The notes under the pieces: model-generated
Databases searched by the model: none
Seen by the model: the letters and a program-made list of their open reading frames with translations, nothing else
Told to the model about the DNA's origin: nothing
Program-made: the position numbers and the translations under genes
Source: Alisma plantago-aquatica
Taxonomy: Eukaryota > Streptophyta > Magnoliopsida > Alismatales > Alismataceae
NCBI GenBank assembly: GCA_963693085.1
Contig: OY856412.1
Location: 965,120,281-965,184,280 of the forward strand
Length of the DNA: 64,000 nucleotides
Reading direction: 5' to 3'
Shown here: positions 38,701-51,900 of the stretch, in pieces
Layout of the letters: each line of letters starts with the position of its first letter
How positions within the stretch are numbered: position 1 is the stretch's first letter

Positions 38701-41700
38701 GTATGTGAGGGTCTCCCACATTTGTTAGTGAAGGAAGCTGAACAATTTCGACAGAATTTCGATGGCAAAATGAAGGAATTAAGCTTTGAAATTCTGCAAA
38801 CACAAAGTCTAGACATAAACACACTAGATTATATAATAAATTTATATGTTTAGATGTTAGGGTGGGATCCGTGTCTTGATGAGTGAGTGCACAAATGAAC
38901 AGAAATGTCAAGTCTGCCAGACAGTTAGAGACTAAGTCTGTTACAAACTTACAAATTTCAAGTTTAAACAACTAGACTTTAAAACTTAACTTACAAGTTA
39001 CAAGTACAACTTGCAAGCTTACAAATTACAACTTATAATATGTAAAACAAATTAATAACTAACAAACTTACACATTATGATGTTCCATAAGACTTGCGTA
39101 GTAGTAAACTAGGAGTCCAACAATCCTAGTTGAAGCTTGAGTGTCGTGGTGGTTCTTGTCCTTGTGGTGGTTGACCATACATGTTTCTCATTGATTCTAT
39201 CAACATATGTTGCCCAACTCATATCATTCCTGTATACTTGGTTATATGTCTGAATGTGTTCTTGGTAGATCTCATTAGACACAAATTGCATCATCCCATG
39301 TTTTGGGAAAAACCCTCAAGTGCTTTTGCTTGATCGATATATGGTTCTGAAGCAACTGGAGCTGGAGGAGCAACAACTAATGGAGGAACATACAAAACAT
39401 CATGGTATCCTTGCCAAGTTTGCCCACCATCATTAGATTCCATATGAACATGTTGTTCAGTATAAGAATAACCTTGCAACTGTGGGTCATTGTATCCATA
39501 TCCATACATATAACCTGGCTGTATACCTCCAGAAGAAGAATAAGCATCACCATAATTCCCATGACTCCCACCATAACTATAGCCATAATTATAGGGATCT
39601 TGTTGTGGTGGTTGTGCGACTGCGGGTGCGGGTTGTGCTTGTGCAGAAGGGTACCCAAATGAAGAATCAACAATAGAAGATGAATCTGAAATGCTAATGC
39701 TCCCAACTGATTCAGCCAAATCAGAAATATAATCACTTTGGTATTGAGGAGCTGGAAGAATAGCTAGAGGTGGTGGTGACAGTGTTGGACCGTCTGGTGT
39801 GCCAATATATTCTTTTGTACCTCTAGTTTTTCTTCTTTGGAATGTACTATCAACAAATGGAATTTGAGTTTCAATAGGTACAACTTTAGCCCTAGGTTCA
39901 GAGAGATAACCACCACCACCACTTTTAAACTGGTATTCGTATTGGAATCTACGGTTCAAGTAGTGGGCTACAAGACAATAAGACATAGAAATGGCTGTAA
40001 GTAATATTGTATGTGTCAATTGTCAAGTATCAACTATATTAAGAAATAGAAATGTCTATAATTATTGATTAGGTATCAGTTATGCTCACCAGCTTTGTGC
40101 ATAGGGTGTAAAAGCATTTTCTCCCACCGCTTATAATTTTCATGTATTGGGCATTTCCTCTTGGAACAATTTTCAGTATTGTCTCCCTCATCATTGTCAT
40201 TGCTTCATACAAGTAGGGTATGGTTGGCGACTTATCTACATCCACCAACCTGAGCACCTTCACTATTGGTTCCATGATCTTAAGAATTTTAGTAACTCTC
40301 TCCCAAAAGCTCCTACCGTTGACAAGGTCTTCTATCTTGGCCCCTAGTGCTGTCTTGCTTTCCTTCATTGAACCCCATTCAACTCCAGCTAATAATTTTC
40401 TCAATCCATCCCTCTTTGACTTCAGGCTTTGCAATGCCAAAAAATTAGAAGCAAAACGGGTGACTCTTGGCCGCACCAAGTCACCACCACAATACTCCTT
40501 CCTCATAGTAGCTAAAAGAAATGAGCGATTGTATATGAAGCATGTGATTGTCCTGGCTTCAATGATCAAATTCTTTACATGTGACAACCCACACATTTTA
40601 ACCAATGTTTTAAAAAACGGGAAGCAGGAGGCGTGCAGACAACACCTTGTAACTGGTTAAGCGGCAGGCAGGCGATTAAGCAGGCGATTTTTGAAAAAGC
40701 GGGTTCCTAAATTCATATGTAATATTATACAAAATTACACATATTTGTGTATAAAAGTATATTTCTAAGGAACATTTATACATATCTAAACATCATAAAC
40801 AACAAAATAAAACACCAAACCAGTTAATTGAACAACTATAAAACAATAATTCTAAGTTATGAAGAAAGAACAAATACAAATCAATTTTTATAAGTGGTAT
40901 AAATGATAAATTTAACACAAAGAAATAAATGTAAATTAGTATTGTACCTGTAGATGGAGCGGTTTCAGCATAAATTACGTTCATCCAATTGAAGAAACAC
41001 CAAAATACACCCAACATGAAAATAGGGAAACAAGAAATAGTTAGCACAATGCTACCAAAATATTTAAACACTAATGTTCATCGACAAACTAAATGCAACA
41101 CAAGTAATATTAGTGAAAATTTAAATATTAAACAAGTAGTGGGAGAAGCTATATTATATAAGAAAGGATGTGCCCACAAATCCATAAGGACAATAACATT
41201 AGCCTTATCCCAAAAACATCAAAAGTGTATGATTGCATGCCCACAATCACAAAAACACTAAACAGCTGTTGGCTGTTTAGGCTAACGAGTTTCAATCATA
41301 AAAATGATCTTTTACTCAACTAGCTATATCCCGCAAGTATACGAGAGTAGTTGTAGTCGAGGTCGAACACAAGGAGCGTTGGTTAGTTAGGCGCAAGAGT
41401 TATGATTTTCAATAATCTAGATCATTGTACATAAGATGATTGGATTAGAACAACTAAATTATAGATTTTAAACAAAACAGTAAATTATCACTTAAGAAAG
41501 GTTAAGATTCAGATTTGGAAGGATCTTAGACTTGGGATTTCACTATCACATCATAGCTTATATTAAAATATGAATTTAAACATGTTAATTAACTTGCAAA
41601 GGAGGTTTGTAGTCATCACTCACCTCCCGGTGAAGTAATGACGATTCTAACTCCATACATCACTCTCGTGCATGTATTTCATTTTGAATCACAAACCTTG

Positions 41701-44700
41701 CTCCTCAACTTAATCCCAGCCACTCTCGCGGTCAAGGACAAGTTGCCAAAAGAGTAACACCATACTCTCAAACACATCTTCTCAGATTATGAAAGAAAGC
41801 ATAAAACATGCAAGTATGATGGCCAATCACACAAACAAGCATTTCAGATCTGAAACAACTCTTGGAACATGCAAGAAACTAACATTTAGTACAAAATTCA
41901 TATGTTCATACAAGCTATGACATGGGAGTTACTCTCCCATGTCCAAGATTCGGATTCTACTCGTCCATGATCATGTATTGCAGAAATGCTACAGAATTTT
42001 CAGAGTTTAACATGGTTTAGAGAAGGAAAAGCTAGGAGAATTGAAAGTGTAACCCAAGAGAAGTAGAATTCCGTCTTGGGGACGAAATTCCACTCCTAAA
42101 GCTGCTCCAAAACGGACTGGCTCCTCTCCCGAGAAGCTGCACGAAGTTGGGGAAGCTTGGCTGCACCTTGGAGAAGACAATGGAGAAGAAGAGAAGAAGA
42201 AATGGACTCCTTTCCCAAGAAACCACCCTTGATCTTCTCAAAATCGCCCTCTACTCTAGGCTTGCTCTGGGACGAGGGAACGTTCATAAATGACCGGGCA
42301 TAACCGCCCATTAAGTTCCCACTTTGTTTTAAACAAAAACTCGTATTTTTCAAAATGCTGAAACTGCCAGGTGCACGCCGTGCAACTTTCCAGAAACTTT
42401 CAATTTGCTCCAGAATGCAATGTGCACGCCGTGCGCTGAAGAAATGCACGCCGTGCAACTTTCCAGAAACTTTTAGCTCCCAGTTGCATGGCGTGCGATG
42501 AAGAAATGCACGCCGTGCAACTTTCCAGAAACTTTCAGCTCCCAGGTGCACGCCGTGCAACTTTCCAGAAACTTTCATTCTGCTCGATGCTCCAGGTGCA
42601 CGGCGTGCATTTTAAAGACACGGTGTGCACTTGGCTGTTTTGGGCTGTTGTGTATTCTGCTCATAACTTTCAACGTGTAGGTCCGATTTACATGCCGTAA
42701 AAAGTGGTATTTGCGTAGTTTCGAACCCCAAAACATGTAGATACTTGAGAAGTGATCCAATAAGTGATAATATGATATATTCCTCATCATTTCGTTGCAA
42801 AATGTAGTACCTACAATCCAAACCATGAGACAAGTAAGAATAGCTAAAAATATAGAATCTAGCATGAATGATAGTGATAATTGAGTCAAAACAACATGGA
42901 TATGCAACCAAACATGATCTAAAAGATGATATGATTTGTGCACATCAACAGCGTATGCCCACCTATCCCCAAACCAAGTAACATGTATACCCAAGTAACA
43001 TCAAAAAGTGTGTATGCCCAAGTATCATCAACATTGTGTATGCCTAACTATCCCCAAAACAACAAAAAGTAAACCCAAGTGTGTATGCCCAACTAACATC
43101 AACGTTGTGTATGCCTAACTATCCCCAAAACAACAAAAAGTATGCCCAAGTGTGTATGCCCAACTATCCCCAAAACATCAAAAAGTGTTCCCAAGTAACT
43201 ATCCTAGAAAAATCCCTAGTCGTCTCCCTCTTCCTCCATCTCTTCTGCACTTGAGTAGTCTTCATTGTTAGGAACTTGACCAGCAAGAACATCTGGGTCT
43301 TCATCCAATCCCTCAACCTCTGGCTCAGAATCTTCCTGGTAAGCATGTCTCTTTGCCCTATCTCTTTCTACATCAAAAGGAATGGGATGAGCGGGAGGAG
43401 TGGGCTGAGCAGGAGTAGTAGACTGAGTGTTTCTTCTAGTTCTAGCATAGACTCTCTCTGCAACTCCCGATGCTTCAGCTACTTGACCCCATGTGATTCC
43501 GGCACCGGGATAGATCTCATCTTCTTCAATGTTGAGATCAACAAGCCAATCTTTTGCCTTGTCTCTATGTTCAGACTCCAATGGATCCTTTGAAGCTACA
43601 TGTCTTTCCTTTTTATCTTTAAGCTTCTCATTAAATTGGACATACACCAAGTCATTCAGCCGTTGCACATCAAGCCTATTCCTCTTCTTGGTGTGTATCT
43701 GTCAGGCAACATTTCAAAATAGAAAACAAAATAGAATTAAATCATTATTAGTAGTAATGGATTAGTGATTAATTAGTAATGTTTTAAATTAATTACTTAA
43801 CATCTCAAATGTACTCCAGTTTCTTTCACACCCTGAAGATGTGCATGTCAAATTTAGGATCCTCAATGCCATTCTTTGCAAATGTGGAGTATCATATCCA
43901 TGATTTGTCCACCACTCCACTGTTTCATGTAAGTAAGAAACTATTAGGAAACCAAAAGTTAAGGAACATATTCTATAAAAGTTATTACAAGTGATAATTT
44001 ACCAGGATCTAAGTCAGAACTTGATCTTTGTCTAATGGCACTTGCTTTTCCGAAGGATCCTGTAGCTTTCCTATAGGTTGGTAGCTCTATCTCCATGACA
44101 ATTTTATCTTGGATTTGACTTTTAGGGAAAAAAGTGTCTACGCACTGCATGAGTCCATCCATGATGACCCTTGTTGTGTTTACTTCAGAATCAGACCAAT
44201 AGTAATAGGGATTCAAATAGTAACCTAGATTGATATATTAACCATATATTAGCAATAGGAATATAACTAAAGTTAACTCAATAGATTAAATATAACAATT
44301 ATGTTTTATTGTTTACAGTTTACCTATCTCCATGACAATTTTATCTTGGATTTGACTTTTAGGGAAAAAAGTGTCTACGCACTGCATGAGTCCATCCATG
44401 ATGACCCTTGTTGTGTTTACTTCAGAATCAGACCAATAGTAATAGGGATTCAAATAGTAACCTAGATTGATATATTAACCATATATTAGCAATAGGAATA
44501 TAACTAAAGTTAACTCAATAGATTAAATATAACAATTATGTTTTATTGTTTACAGTTTACCTGCCACATGCAAGGGTCGATGTAGCCTCTTATCCCATTT
44601 TTCATCAACAATGTCCATGACTTTCTTCAGAAGCAAAGGATCAACACTCATATTCTGTTCTAATTCCTTCTTGACATTAAGCATAGCAGCATAGATAAAT

Positions 44701-47700
44701 CCCATGGCTGGTTTCTTCTCACTATCAACCAGTCGTAATACATTCACAAGAGGCTTAAAAATATTCAAAACAAGCACCACTCCTTTTCAAAATGTTGATG
44801 TTGTTACCATGATAGCATAGTGTCCCCCTCTCCCATTTTGGAGTACCTACATTGTTCCCACCCAGTTGAGCAAAACATTGTTCTCATCTCATTTCTCTTA
44901 TCAAGCAAGCTTTGTAAACTCAAATATGCTGTGGCAAATCGGGTGACACCGGGCCTAACTAAGTCACCCTTGGTGAACTTTCTCAGCATATTAAGAGTTC
45001 CATGATGACTATAGATAAATATAGTCAACTTTCTACACTTTTGGATGACATTCTTTATCCTAGGAAGCTCACCAATGCCCTCTAACATAAGATCCACACA
45101 GTGGGCTGCACACGGTGTCCAGAAGATCCCTGATCTCTTGTCCTTCAAAAGTCTCCTTGCTGCAATATTACAAGGTGCATTATCAGTCACAACCTGCACA
45201 ACATTGGCTTCTCCAACCTCCTCAATGCAACCATCCACCAATTTGAAGATGTATTCATCATTATGGATATCAGCAGATGCGTCCAAGGCCCTCAAGAAGC
45301 TTGTGCCCCTTCTGCAATTAATGCACAAATTCATGATGCTTCTACCTCTTCTATCTGTCCATCCATCAGTCATGACTGTGCATCCACTTCTCGTCCATTC
45401 ATCCTTTTGTGTATCCAATGAGCTTTTCGTGAGTGCAATCTCATTTTTCAGAAGAGGCTCACGAAGCTTATCACTGAAGGACCCTACAGACCAGGACCGA
45501 ATTGACCCACCGCCTCCAACATGACATTGAAACTCGTCAACCTTGCGGTGTTCATTGCTATACCTAAAACATTCACAAAATAGAAGCATTTAAATAATGT
45601 ACATCAATACATGAAAACAATGAACCATTAAATGAATGTACATGAAGATGTTGAAGCATATCAACTTACCGGCTTGATAACACCAACGTGCAATGAACTG
45701 CAAGGTCTTCCTCCTCTCTTCCTTCTTCAGCTTATTGTTGATACTTTCTTGCTTTGCCGATATCCGCTCCTTAACAACATCTTCTGGATCCCTCTTGTAA
45801 AACATATTAATCTGACCCACCACCTTGGACTTTTTCGCCCTAGAACCGCCAACTACTAGCAACTCATCATCATCAGAGCGATCTCTAATGTTCACTTCAT
45901 CCCTGGCTTCATCCATCTGCTGCTTTCTCTTAGCTTTTTTTGCGGCTGTTTTGTCTAGATAATCAGTAATCTCCCTTTTGACCTCTGGAGGTACGCTCAT
46001 GCATACATTAACATCCCCCTTATACAAGCAAGTTGCTTCTTGAATCTATAAATTCCACCCGTGGAGATGTGTTTACAAAAAGTGCATCTCAACTTATCTT
46101 TTCGAGAGGGGTCGGGCATCTCACAGTACTTCCAACCCGGGTCGTTTGACTTGCTGCTGTGAGTGACATTTTGTTGGTTTTCAGGAACTGGAGGTGGATG
46201 CGCATCATCATCCATCTACAAACCAGTCACTGAAATCAGTAAAATAAATGTAGACATTTATAATAGCTAATCAGCAACCTAAGAAAACAAATCAGTAACA
46301 TAAGCAAACAATAATACTATAGTAGTGTAGTACAAATTAGTACATAAGCAAATCAGTAATGTAAGCAAATCAAATCAGTAACATACTCAATGAAATCAGC
46401 AAATGAAATCAGTAACAAGTCAGCCTTGTTACTAATCAGTAACATAAGAAAAAAATCAGTAAATATAATCTCAAAGCCGTAACATTATAGACTGAGCAGG
46501 GGGGGATGCTTCACGGTGCCAACAGATAGTGCGGGAATCAGTTGAACTGATGCATATAACTGATCAATAGTAGTGTACTACGAATTAGTACTTAGTAGCA
46601 AGGATTTGAAAACAAAATTAAATCAGCAGCATGTTACAGTACCTTACAGAGTACCAACGTTACATAGAAGAAGGTAGAAAGGAGGAGAAAACATGATAAT
46701 ATAGCAAAATTGAAGAGGGAATGACTTACCTTTGACGAAGACCTTTCGTTCTTGACTGATGAAAGGAAGCAGCAAACGAGCGCTGGGTGGGCTCCTTCCA
46801 CGGCAGCAGCAAACACAGCAGGCGCACCTTCAGGTCTCCGACCACTGGAGGGAGGAAACACACTGGAAGCCCTTGAGAGACGCGTTCCTGCTGGGGCGTC
46901 AGAGAACTTGGAGAGGATTCTCAGAGGGATCATTCACCAAGAAGCAACATTGGGTGTTGGGGGGCGAACTGCTTCCGTCGGAACTGCTACGGAACTGTTC
47001 TTCCCACGGCTTTCGCGAAGTAGCGAGGTAGCGGGGGGACTGAATGGGTAGGGCTAGGTTTTTTTTAACAATTGTGGGCCAGCTTTTTATTTGGGCCTAG
47101 TAAGTGAGCCAACAGCTTTTAACCGTTCAGTTCTGGCGGCCATTAGGCGGGCTAAGCGGCGGAAAAGCGGACGCCTAATTGCCCAACGACTAACAACCGC
47201 CCCAAGCAGAAAAACAACGGCCATGGCCCATGGCTGCTTAAGCGGCCGCTTAAGCGGGCGCCTGGTCCGTTTTTTAATTCATTGATTTTAACAAACTAGA
47301 GCATGAAATTAAATAATGACACTATGCGACTATGATAGTGAGTCATTTGGAATTGGAAATTGGAATACAAGGAGACAAACAAACATGTATGACTCACCTA
47401 TATCTTTCAAAATTAAATCAATGCAGTGAGCCGCACAAGGAGTCCAATAGATTGGATACTTATCCATCAAAGACTTTCCAACCTTTTTGAAATTGGGTCC
47501 ATTATCAGTTACAATTTGAACCACATTTTGCACACCAACTTCTTTGATATATCTGGTCATCAATTTAGATATATATCTAGAAGTCCGAGCCTCACTAGAA
47601 GCATCAACAGATCCAAGGAAAATGGTGGATCCATTACAGTAGGCAAGAAAGTTGATGATTTGTTTCCTATTTCCATATGTCCAACCATCAGCCATTAATG

Positions 47701-48929
47701 CCACACCATAATTTTCCCACCTACAACAAACATTACAAAAGTAGAGTTAGAAACTCAAAGTCTTCAAAGAGGCAACAATCAAGAATGGATAATTAAGAAA
47801 GAATCTTAGTGCCTTAGTTACCTTTGTTTCTTATCATCAATCCATTTTTGGATCTCCACTTTTTCTTCAGGAAGGTATACATTCAGAAGCTCATATGCAG
47901 TGGGGGCTTTAACACCCGGTCCATCCTCCCCTGCAGTTCTCAAGAGGTGTTGTAGATATGGCTCAGTAGCCACGTGTGCAGGGATCCCATGGGCAAAGAA
48001 GAATTTACCCACTGCTTTGCCAACCTTGTTCTTTGCACCTGAAAAAATAGATTTCAGCTTCTGTTGTACTGGTTTTGGCCTTCTCATACCTGGCTCATCT
48101 ATATCTACACCCAACCTCCCTCTTGTGCTATGGGATCTGAACATGCTAACAATTGTCCCTTTCTTTCTTTTAATTTGGGCAGGCCTATCACTGTCATCTC
48201 CTAAGTCAACCATGGGGATGGATGCTCTTTCTGATCGGGAACCAGTCGCACGACCTGCACCACTGCCTCCACCATGCTCAAAAACAGATGGGCCAATGCC
48301 CCTTCTATATGCATAATGTTGTTCTCTCACCCATGCTTGCTTTTTGGAATCTCTAAGCGACCTGCGATACAAGCGGCATTGTTGGGAGGTGATATAACCT
48401 TCAAGATAATCTACAACTGAGTCAGATTCAGCAGAAGAACCTCCTCTCCCATATTCAAAGAGGGTATCAACATAGAGTTGATCAAGTTCTTGTTGATGTT
48501 GACGAATGTTTTTCTTTTGACTCATCACCCGAAAATCATCCCTCACTCCTTGAGGGCATTTCTTACACATGGCCACGTTCCTGTCACCACCAACAATGTG
48601 GGATTTGAATCTTGTAATCCCCCACCCCCTATCTTCTTGTCACAATATTTGCAAATTACTTGTTGCTTAGTACCAGGAACTTGATCACAATGAATAACCC
48701 CATGCAAAATCAGTGAGCTTTCTACCACCTTCATCATTTCTCCTTCCACCTTCACTATCACCAGCTAAAGAAGCCATCTACGACAATTTTAAAAAATAAA
48801 AAATGAATAAACCATCACATCAAGTCAAGACATGCACATAAATAAATCTTAAAGCCTAAAATTGAATGTTAGAAACTTAGAAGTTAAAAGTATAACTAAG
48901 TACTTCATCATTTTTATTTTAATTAGTTC

Positions 48930-48971
<42 letters not shown>

Positions 48972-51900
48972 AAGGTCTGAAATTAATATTTAAATTGGTA
49001 TAAAAATAAAAATAGAAGTTACAATATCGAAAACACCAAAATTAGTTAACATATATTGTATTAGTTTAGTATTATAATACAATTGTGTTTTATAAGTGTA
49101 AAAATACAAAAAATAAGAAAATTCAAGGACTGAAATTAATATTTAAATTGGTATAAAAATAAAAAATGAAGTTTCAATATTGAAAAGTCTGAAATTAGTT
49201 AACATATATTGTATTAGTATAGTATTATAATATATTTCAAGTTACATAAGTGAAATTATTATAATATATTTCGACAGCAGCTGCGAAATTTTCATGACAT
49301 TGCGGACTAGTCCCTGCGTACATGCATTTCGATGTCCGATTGTAAAAAAACGAAATTTTGTGCGAAATTTTGCAGTTTGTTCCTGCTCACAGGACAATAT
49401 GATGGGGTAGTCCTGGTTGAGTGTTAATTATATTATGTTGAAGTCACATACCACAATTATACTTCCTGCTGAGGTTCTCAACTGAAGCACTGAACTAGTC
49501 GGTGCCTATTAAGTGCATTAAGTGGGTGTCTAAGGCCTTTTAGGCCCAAATTAATCCGTTTAAATGCTAAATTAGCATTGAATCCATTCTAGATTTAGTC
49601 AAAGTAGATCACCTTGAGTCATTTTATGGTTGAGGTCTAATTTAGGCCAAATCATGTCAAACTTATGTTTGATTTGGGGACATTATTATTTTGAATTTTG
49701 GAGAAATACATTGGAATCCAATGGATTTATGATTAGTGGAAGCAAAATTGAATATCTGCATTGCAATTTTAGCCAATCTAGAATTGTTAATGGTGGGGTC
49801 AAGTTGGATGGAATGGATGTACCAATATGTGATAAGTAACGTGGGCTCTATTATTGAAAAGGAGGGTGATGCTCAAGACTATGTTTGTCATAGGATCACA
49901 ACAAGATGGTTAAAGTTTAGTGCAAATGGAGTAGTATGTGACCAGAAGATCCCTCTCAGATTAAAATGCAAGTTCTACTGAACAGCTATACAACCAGCTA
50001 TACTATATGGGAGTAAATGTTGGGCAATGAAGAAACAAGGTCTCAACAAGATGAATGTGGCCGAAATGCGTATGGTGAGATGGATGTGCAAGAAGACGAG
50101 AAAAGATCGTTTGAAGAATGACTATATCAGAAACAAAGTGGGGGTGGTGAACATCGAGGACAAGTTGCGTGAAGGCCGTCTAAGATGGTATGGACATGTG
50201 CAACACAGGACCGACAAGTGCACCTATTCGAAGCAAGATTATTGAGTCAAGCACAACCGAAAGAACCAGACATAGACTTAAATTAACTTGGAAAAGCTTA
50301 TAAAGAGAGATTTGAATCTTTACTTCTTGATCAGAGTATGACCCATAACAGAGCTGATTGGAAAAGAAAGATCCATGTAGCCGACCCAATATGGTTGGGA
50401 TTGAGGCTTAGTTGATGATGATGATGATGCTGATGATGATGTCTGATCTGGGGGGGAAACACGTCTGATTTGGCCAAATTGGTAAGTCGTCATAGTGTTG
50501 TTGGTTAAATATATCTACCTCCTCATGTCTGTTGTTCTTGCTTCTTTTTCTTTTCGTTTTTTATTTTTTCTTCTGCATTTTCATTCCTAAATCCTGCTGC
50601 TGCATCTTTTTTTGTGAGTTATTTCTCCTATGTTCCTCCTACTACTATGTGAGTATGTGCATATTTCTTATTTAAGATTTGTCTTATATCTCATGCTCGC
50701 AAATCTACTGCTATTTGCTTATATTTCTTCCTTTTCTGATTTCTTCCTCCTAAATCTCCTCATAGCTACTGTTGTTTGCATATTTCCATTTGTTTTCACT
50801 GACCTATTCTTCCTTCCTCTATATTTTCTATTTCAGCACCTGCTGCTGCTGTTTTATATTTTGTTTTGTTGAATTCTTCCTCCTCTTTTGACGTCCTTTT
50901 ACTGCCCATGTGTTTGTCTTATTTTGACTTCTTCCCACACAGCTCCTACCATTTGCATGTTTCTTTTTATCCCTTTTTCTCTCTCCAAATTCTACTTATC
51001 TTCCTCTTCTTGTTGTTTCTTTTTCTGCATGTTAATTCTCTTGCCCCTGATTTTCCTATAGCTATCAATTCAGATTAGACTTATGATAACATTTAATGAA
51101 TAATATTACATTATCACATATAGTATCATGTGTACATGCATTTAAATATGTAACTGCAAACATAAGTAAAAAATGCCTTGAAAAGTGTAGGCACCCGTCT
51201 AGGTGCCCCTTGGCTTAAACCCACCGCCTAGACGCCTTGACAAGTATGCATCCTACACAACAGAATAATGCACCCAGATAGGTTTTGGCACACCTGTAAT
51301 GCCCAAATAGTTTACTGTTATTGTAGTAAATATATTTACAACTTTATATATTAAAAATGTAGTAAGCAGTAGAAGATATATAATGTATATTATGTTGTGA
51401 ACAATAGAATATATAGAATATTTTATATAATTCATAAACATCCAGTAAACATTAGAATATATATTGTACTATAGAATGTATTAATGTATTATGCAAGGTA
51501 GACATATACAAAAATACAGTATGCAGTAGATAATTAGATAATAATGTATGTATTAATGTAATATAGAATGTTTATACAGTAATGTTTCAGATTATACAAC
51601 ATACAACATCTATGTATTATTCTATTATAGACTTATAGTATTATATATTATATTACATGCACATATTGTCAGTCATACACATACATAGATACTTGGAAAG
51701 CCAACATATAGTAGCAGAAACAACATTAGATTAAAAAAAAAATGAAAAAAGAAAGCAACATACAAAAATCCAACACCCAAAAAATAGGCGGCCAAAGCGG
51801 CCCAAAACAGTGAATCAGGCGGGCACATAGGTGGGGTAAGCGGGTCTCGGACGGTCGCTTAACAGGCTGCCGCCTGAGAGGCCGCTCAAGGCCTTACCAA

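Larger units (their letters stand above)
40603..47284 (-). mobile_element. hAT element, AAGCGG family, transposase-coding member
   Basis: 6682 bp. The left terminus is CAATGTTTTAAAAAACGG and the right terminus, read inverted, is CAATGAATTAAAAAACGG: 16 of 18 identical. A perfect 8-bp duplication ATTTTAAC lies at 40595-40602 and 47285-47292. AAGCGGGAAGC, TTAAGCGG and GCGGCCGCTTAAGCGGGCG arrays occupy both ends, as in the short elements at 1831, 4409, 10048 and 54405. It encodes a BED/DUF659/dimerisation hAT transposase on the minus strand, now broken. It is the likely source family of the short AAGCGG elements. Confidence 0.95.
38501..49385 (-). mobile_element. hAT element, TTTCGA family, with decayed transposase; host of a nested hAT
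   Basis: The left end CATAGAATTAAATGTCCG is the same terminus as the right end of 55899-57158 (inverted). The right end is TTTTGCAGTTTGTTCCTG. Target duplication CTCACATG (38493-38500) / CTCACAGG (49386-49393), 7 of 8. TTTCGATG, CGAAATTT and GCGAAATTTTG motifs line both ends. Without the nested element (40603-47284) it is about 4.2 kb, suitable for an autonomous-type member. Its transposase gene is on the minus strand. Confidence 0.88.

Noticed and set aside
42371..42630. CRISPR-like array
   Set aside because: Units are unevenly spaced, spacers are themselves repeated, and this is a plant transposon interior.
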